Origin: Luteococcus japonicus
GTDB taxonomy: Bacteria > Actinomycetota > Actinomycetes > Propionibacteriales > Propionibacteriaceae
DNA: 64,000 nucleotides
Assembly: GCF_003752415.1 (NCBI RefSeq)
Contig: NZ_RKHG01000001.1
Coordinates: 2,914,001-2,978,000 of the forward strand
Direction of reading: 5' to 3'
Below are positions 62,901 through 64,000 of the stretch, in pieces. Below the pieces are notes generated by a model. The model did no database searches. It was not told the origin of the DNA and saw only the letters and a list, made by a program, of their open reading frames with translations. The position numbers were made by a program, and so were the translations under genes. The stretch's first letter is position 1; every line of letters starts with the position of its first letter.

Positions 62901-63882
62901 TCAGGAGATCAGGGCCAGGGCGAGCAGGGCCACCTGGGGATCCGGGTCGCCTGTGAGCTGACGAGGCGTGCGCGGGCACGAGGGGTTGCGATCTCGACGA
63001 GCGCCTGGGCCAGCCGAGCACGTGCCGGCGCCGGAGTCGAGGGAGCGGCCAGGGCGGCGTCGACGGCATCCATGACGTCGTCGACGAGGTCGGCGGAGCC
63101 GCTCAGCCGGGCGAGGCTCTCGGCGGCCTCGACGTCGTGGTCACCATCCACCACCAGACCCAACAGCACCGGGATGGCGGCAGCGATGCCCTGCCCGGAC
63201 AGGGTCATGGCCGCATGCCGCCGCACCCCCGGGTCGCTGTCGGGCAGGGCGGTGGTGAGCACCGAGCGTGGCATCCGCGGGGAACTTGCTGATGGTGAGG
63301 ACGGCCCGCCGCCGCACGGTGGGATCAGCCTCTCGCGCGGCCTCGGACAGCGGCTCGATCGCGGCCGGGCCGAGGCGCGCCAGCGCCCAACCCAGGGCGC
63401 CGGCCACATGGGCGTCGGACTCTCCCACGAGCGCCCGGACCAGGGTGGCGGGGGGCAGGGCCGGTGCGGTCTGGCCCTGCCCCAGCGCGACCTGCTGGCG
63501 CTGGGCGGGTTCGCCACGGTGCAGGGTGCGTACCGAGGGGGTCACGCAGCATGTCCTGGGTGGTCCAGGGCCAGGTGCTCGGTTCGGCGATCTTGGACAG
63601 GCTGTGCAGGGCCTGGCTGCGTGCCTGCGGATTGCGTGACTCCAGCTCGGGCTTCAGGCGGGGCAGGGTCAGCTCGGCGGGCAGCTGGACCAGCGCCCAG
63701 GTGAGCATGTCGCGCACGAAGAAGTCCGGCTCGATGCCGCACCGCATGATCACGACCTTCACGAGGCTGGCCTCGGGCGGGGAACCGGCCGCCATCGCTG
63801 CCGATAGCCGGGCGGACGAGTCGCCGGCGCCCAATGCGTCGGCAAGGCTCTGGGCTCGCGGGGAGAACTGTCGTGGGCTCAT
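62901..63882 (-). pseudogene. HEAT-repeat protein gene with three apparent frameshifts
   Basis: From ATG 63882 (GGAGGTGG upstream) the frame reads MSPRQFSPRAQSLADALGAG, DFFVRDMLTWALVQLP and NPQARSQALHSLSKIAEPST. Similarity then jumps frame at 63537-63541 (G5 run; four would keep frame) to SVRTLHRGEPAQRQQVALG and EADPTVRRRAVLTISKFPAD. It jumps again near 63272 to SVLTTALPDSDPGVRRHAAM and IPVLLGLVVDGDHDVEAAE. A last jump near 62955-62960 leads to LTGDPDPQVALLALALIS and a stop at 62901. The repaired product, about 325 aa, is an all-helical HEAT array. Relatives of this type bind partners and sit beside MerR regulators. Real decay or local sequence errors are both possible. Confidence 0.75.
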
Positions 63883-63909
63883 GTGGCCACCTCCTGGGAA
63901 ACAGGAGAC

Positions 63910-63930
63910 ACCTTGACACTGTGTCAAGGT
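63910..63930. promoter_or_regulatory. MerR-type palindrome upstream of the HEAT gene
   Basis: ACCTTGACAC-T-GTGTCAAGGT is a perfect inverted repeat with 10-bp arms. It lies 28 bp upstream of the HEAT-gene ATG and includes a TTGACA -35-like hexamer. The CTTGACAC/GTGTCAAG form is typical of MerR-family operators, which sit in long-spacer promoters. No MerR gene is seen in the window; it could lie beyond the right edge. Confidence 0.65.
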
Positions 63931-63937
63931 CAAACGA

Positions 63938-64000
63938 TCAGGACACGTAGTGCTGGTGGTCGGTCTCCTGACGCACCGCGACGTGACCGTCGGCGGTGCC
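63938..64000 (-). CDS. C-terminal end of an unidentified gene (5' part beyond window)
   Basis: The last 63 bases on the reverse strand are an open frame reading GTADGHVAVRQETDHQHYVS followed by TGA at 63940-63938. Its position, ending just before the palindrome that starts the HEAT unit, fits the end of a real upstream gene. Twenty residues are too few to assign a family. Confidence 0.4.
   Translation of the reverse strand, partial: GTADGHVAVRQETDHQHYVS

Overview
The window is GC-rich, gene-dense bacterial chromosome with short intergenic gaps, many ATGA/TGATG stop-start overlaps and frequent GTG starts. The gene content is that of an aerobic actinobacterium: class II DAHP synthase, a PASTA-domain Ser/Thr kinase, a diheme QcrC cytochrome bc1, a NlpC/P60 hydrolase with coiled coil, DUF3040/3043/3349/4126/4191/6504 proteins and an SOS-controlled DnaE2. 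The order of the core genes follows the Mycobacterium tuberculosis block from about Rv2220 (glnA1) back to Rv2169c. The GH92 mannosidase, HEAT-repeat protein and overall style would fit Propionibacteriaceae or relatives, but that placement is an inference and no species is named. No tRNA, rRNA, CRISPR array or insertion sequence was recognised.

Layout. 1-13.1 kb: a partial GH92 mannosidase, then glnA1 divergent from an RDD membrane protein and a GT4 glycosyltransferase, a secreted metallophosphoesterase, an ABC-F ATPase, DUF4191, the E2 component of a 2-oxoacid dehydrogenase, and leucyl aminopeptidase. 13.3-20.6 kb: gcvT, small membrane proteins, DUF3043, a PiT phosphate transporter with its small partner and two DUF3349 paralogues, PspA with PspAA, a glycerate-kinase-like protein and an A-type Fe-S carrier. 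20.8-31.3 kb: the respiratory core. ctaC-ctaD-ctaF and ctaE-qcrC-qcrA-qcrB encode the aa3 oxidase and bcc complex. They flank a reverse-strand group of guaB1, trpD and a degenerate receiver protein.

31.3-38.8 kb: an orphan prepilin peptidase with a double-HTH protein preceded by an 11-bp triple repeat, a membrane protein ending in a sunset-like domain, cyclophilin, a stand-alone AsnC-type domain, a DEDDh exonuclease/GIY-YIG protein, an NlpC/P60 cell-wall hydrolase and a ROK glucokinase. 38.8-51.1 kb: a PlsC-type acyltransferase, a NarL-type two-component pair, aroG, threonine aldolase, an alpha/beta-hydrolase-like protein, an MBL-fold hydrolase, a PASTA kinase, a divergent ThiE/TenI protein, a polyprenyl synthase and metF.

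51.1-64 kb is the most accessory-like part. It has a decayed stretch with a YjdF (DUF2992) fragment and a frameshifted DUF3841-like gene, then HelD, an oxidoreductase-like protein and DUF4126. An XRE regulator follows, divergent from a LexA-box-controlled DUF6504-DnaE2-DinB cassette. This looks like an SOS mutagenesis operon in which an apparently active Y-family polymerase stands where catalytically dead ImuB is usually found. The window closes with DUF3040, a HEAT-repeat gene broken by three apparent frameshifts, and a MerR-type palindrome upstream of it.
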